DNA of 64,000 nt from Lachnospiraceae bacterium (lineage in GTDB: Bacteria; Bacillota; Clostridia; Lachnospirales; Lachnospiraceae): assembly GCA_017558145.1 (NCBI GenBank), contig JAFYWF010000063.1, forward strand, positions 1 through 64,000, given 5' to 3'. Below, one piece after another: positions 63,901 to 64,000 of the stretch. The notes beneath the pieces were generated by a model, which was given only the letters and a program-made list of their open reading frames with translations, did not search any database and was not told where the DNA came from. Both the position numbers and the translations under genes were made by a program. Numbering within the stretch: the first letter of the stretch is position 1; each line of letters begins with the position of its first letter.

Positions 63901-63940
63901 AAAACCGCAAAAATTTTCCATACCATGTAGTTATTATATT
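63901..63940 (+). promoter_or_regulatory. GTGC-box-like promoter, site 8 (gene beyond the window)
   Basis: AAAACCGCAAAAATTTTCCA followed by TATATT at 63935-63940, matching site 7 almost base for base. A small hairpin (GCACATG/CATGTGC, about 63976-63993) and AAAGGAG at the very end of the window point to a start codon just outside, so the cluster continues. Confidence 0.55.
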
Positions 63941-64000
63941 CTTAGAAACAAGAAAACAAAAACACTAAAACACAGCACATGATTCCATGTGCCAAAGGAG

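Noticed and set aside
1-64000. tRNA or rRNA genes
   Set aside because: I saw no cloverleaf with a TTCGA-type arm or rRNA-like conserved stretch anywhere; this was by eye, so a specialised scan could still find one.

Overview
The window is AT-rich chromosomal DNA of a Gram-positive, spore-forming, anaerobic Clostridia, most likely a Lachnospiraceae butyrate producer. The evidence is the Ptb-Buk butyrate pair, a GerA/SpoVAF germination protein next to a Csp-like subtilase, GH25 cell-wall lysozymes, a LytR-CpsA-Psr enzyme, AGGAGG-type ribosome sites and clostridial codon use. I cannot name the genus from the sequence alone.

Layout. (1) 1-0.5 kb: 3' end of tuf (EF-Tu) and its terminator. (2) 0.5-4 kb: accessory patch with an AbiEi/AbiEii toxin-antitoxin operon behind two operator-like inverted repeats, a zinc-ribbon protein with a Vsr-like nuclease domain, and a broken gene fragment. 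(3) 4-6.4 kb: membrane-anchored SGNH hydrolase, a two-subunit small EamA-type transporter and a small zinc-ribbon protein. (4) 6.7-31.2 kb: wall-polysaccharide locus with rfbB, rfbA and rfbC for the dTDP-rhamnose pathway (no rfbD seen), two membrane-anchored GH25 lysozymes, a Wzm/Wzt-type exporter whose ATPase has a C-terminal glycan-binding domain, a methyltransferase/kinase-like fusion, five GT2 glycosyltransferases, a polyprenyl-phosphate sugar transferase, an LCP ligase and a chemoreceptor. (5) 31.3-41.2 kb: HtrA protease, a ClpX paralogue, a Csp-like subtilase lacking its serine, SpoVAF-like protein, lspA, a MetQ-like lipoprotein and a large membrane protein. (6) 41.2-45.5 kb: a long imperfect inverted repeat, a UDP-galactopyranose-mutase-like flavoprotein, and ptb-buk.

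(7) 45.6-64 kb is the most unusual part: about 18 kb of phospho-signalling genes. It holds six FHA-domain proteins (one fused to RDD, one to an extracellular VWA domain, two to zinc ribbons), two WYL regulators, a membrane-anchored TPR protein, an SH3/transglutaminase protein, a DUF4145-like tail-anchored protein, a membrane-anchored HEPN/degenerate-kinase protein, a PP2C phosphatase followed by a degraded PP2C, and two zinc-ribbon membrane Ser/Thr kinases. Most transcription units start with a shared promoter: an exact 16-mer AAAAAAGTGCAAAAAA (six copies) or a GCAAAAA variant (two copies), with a -10-like hexamer beginning 27-30 bases after the GTGC. I infer one co-regulated system, plausibly controlled by the WYL pair, in which kinases phosphorylate targets read by FHA proteins, PP2C resets them, and the VWA, TPR and transglutaminase proteins act at the cell surface. 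The last promoter copy and a ribosome site at the window's end show that it continues downstream.
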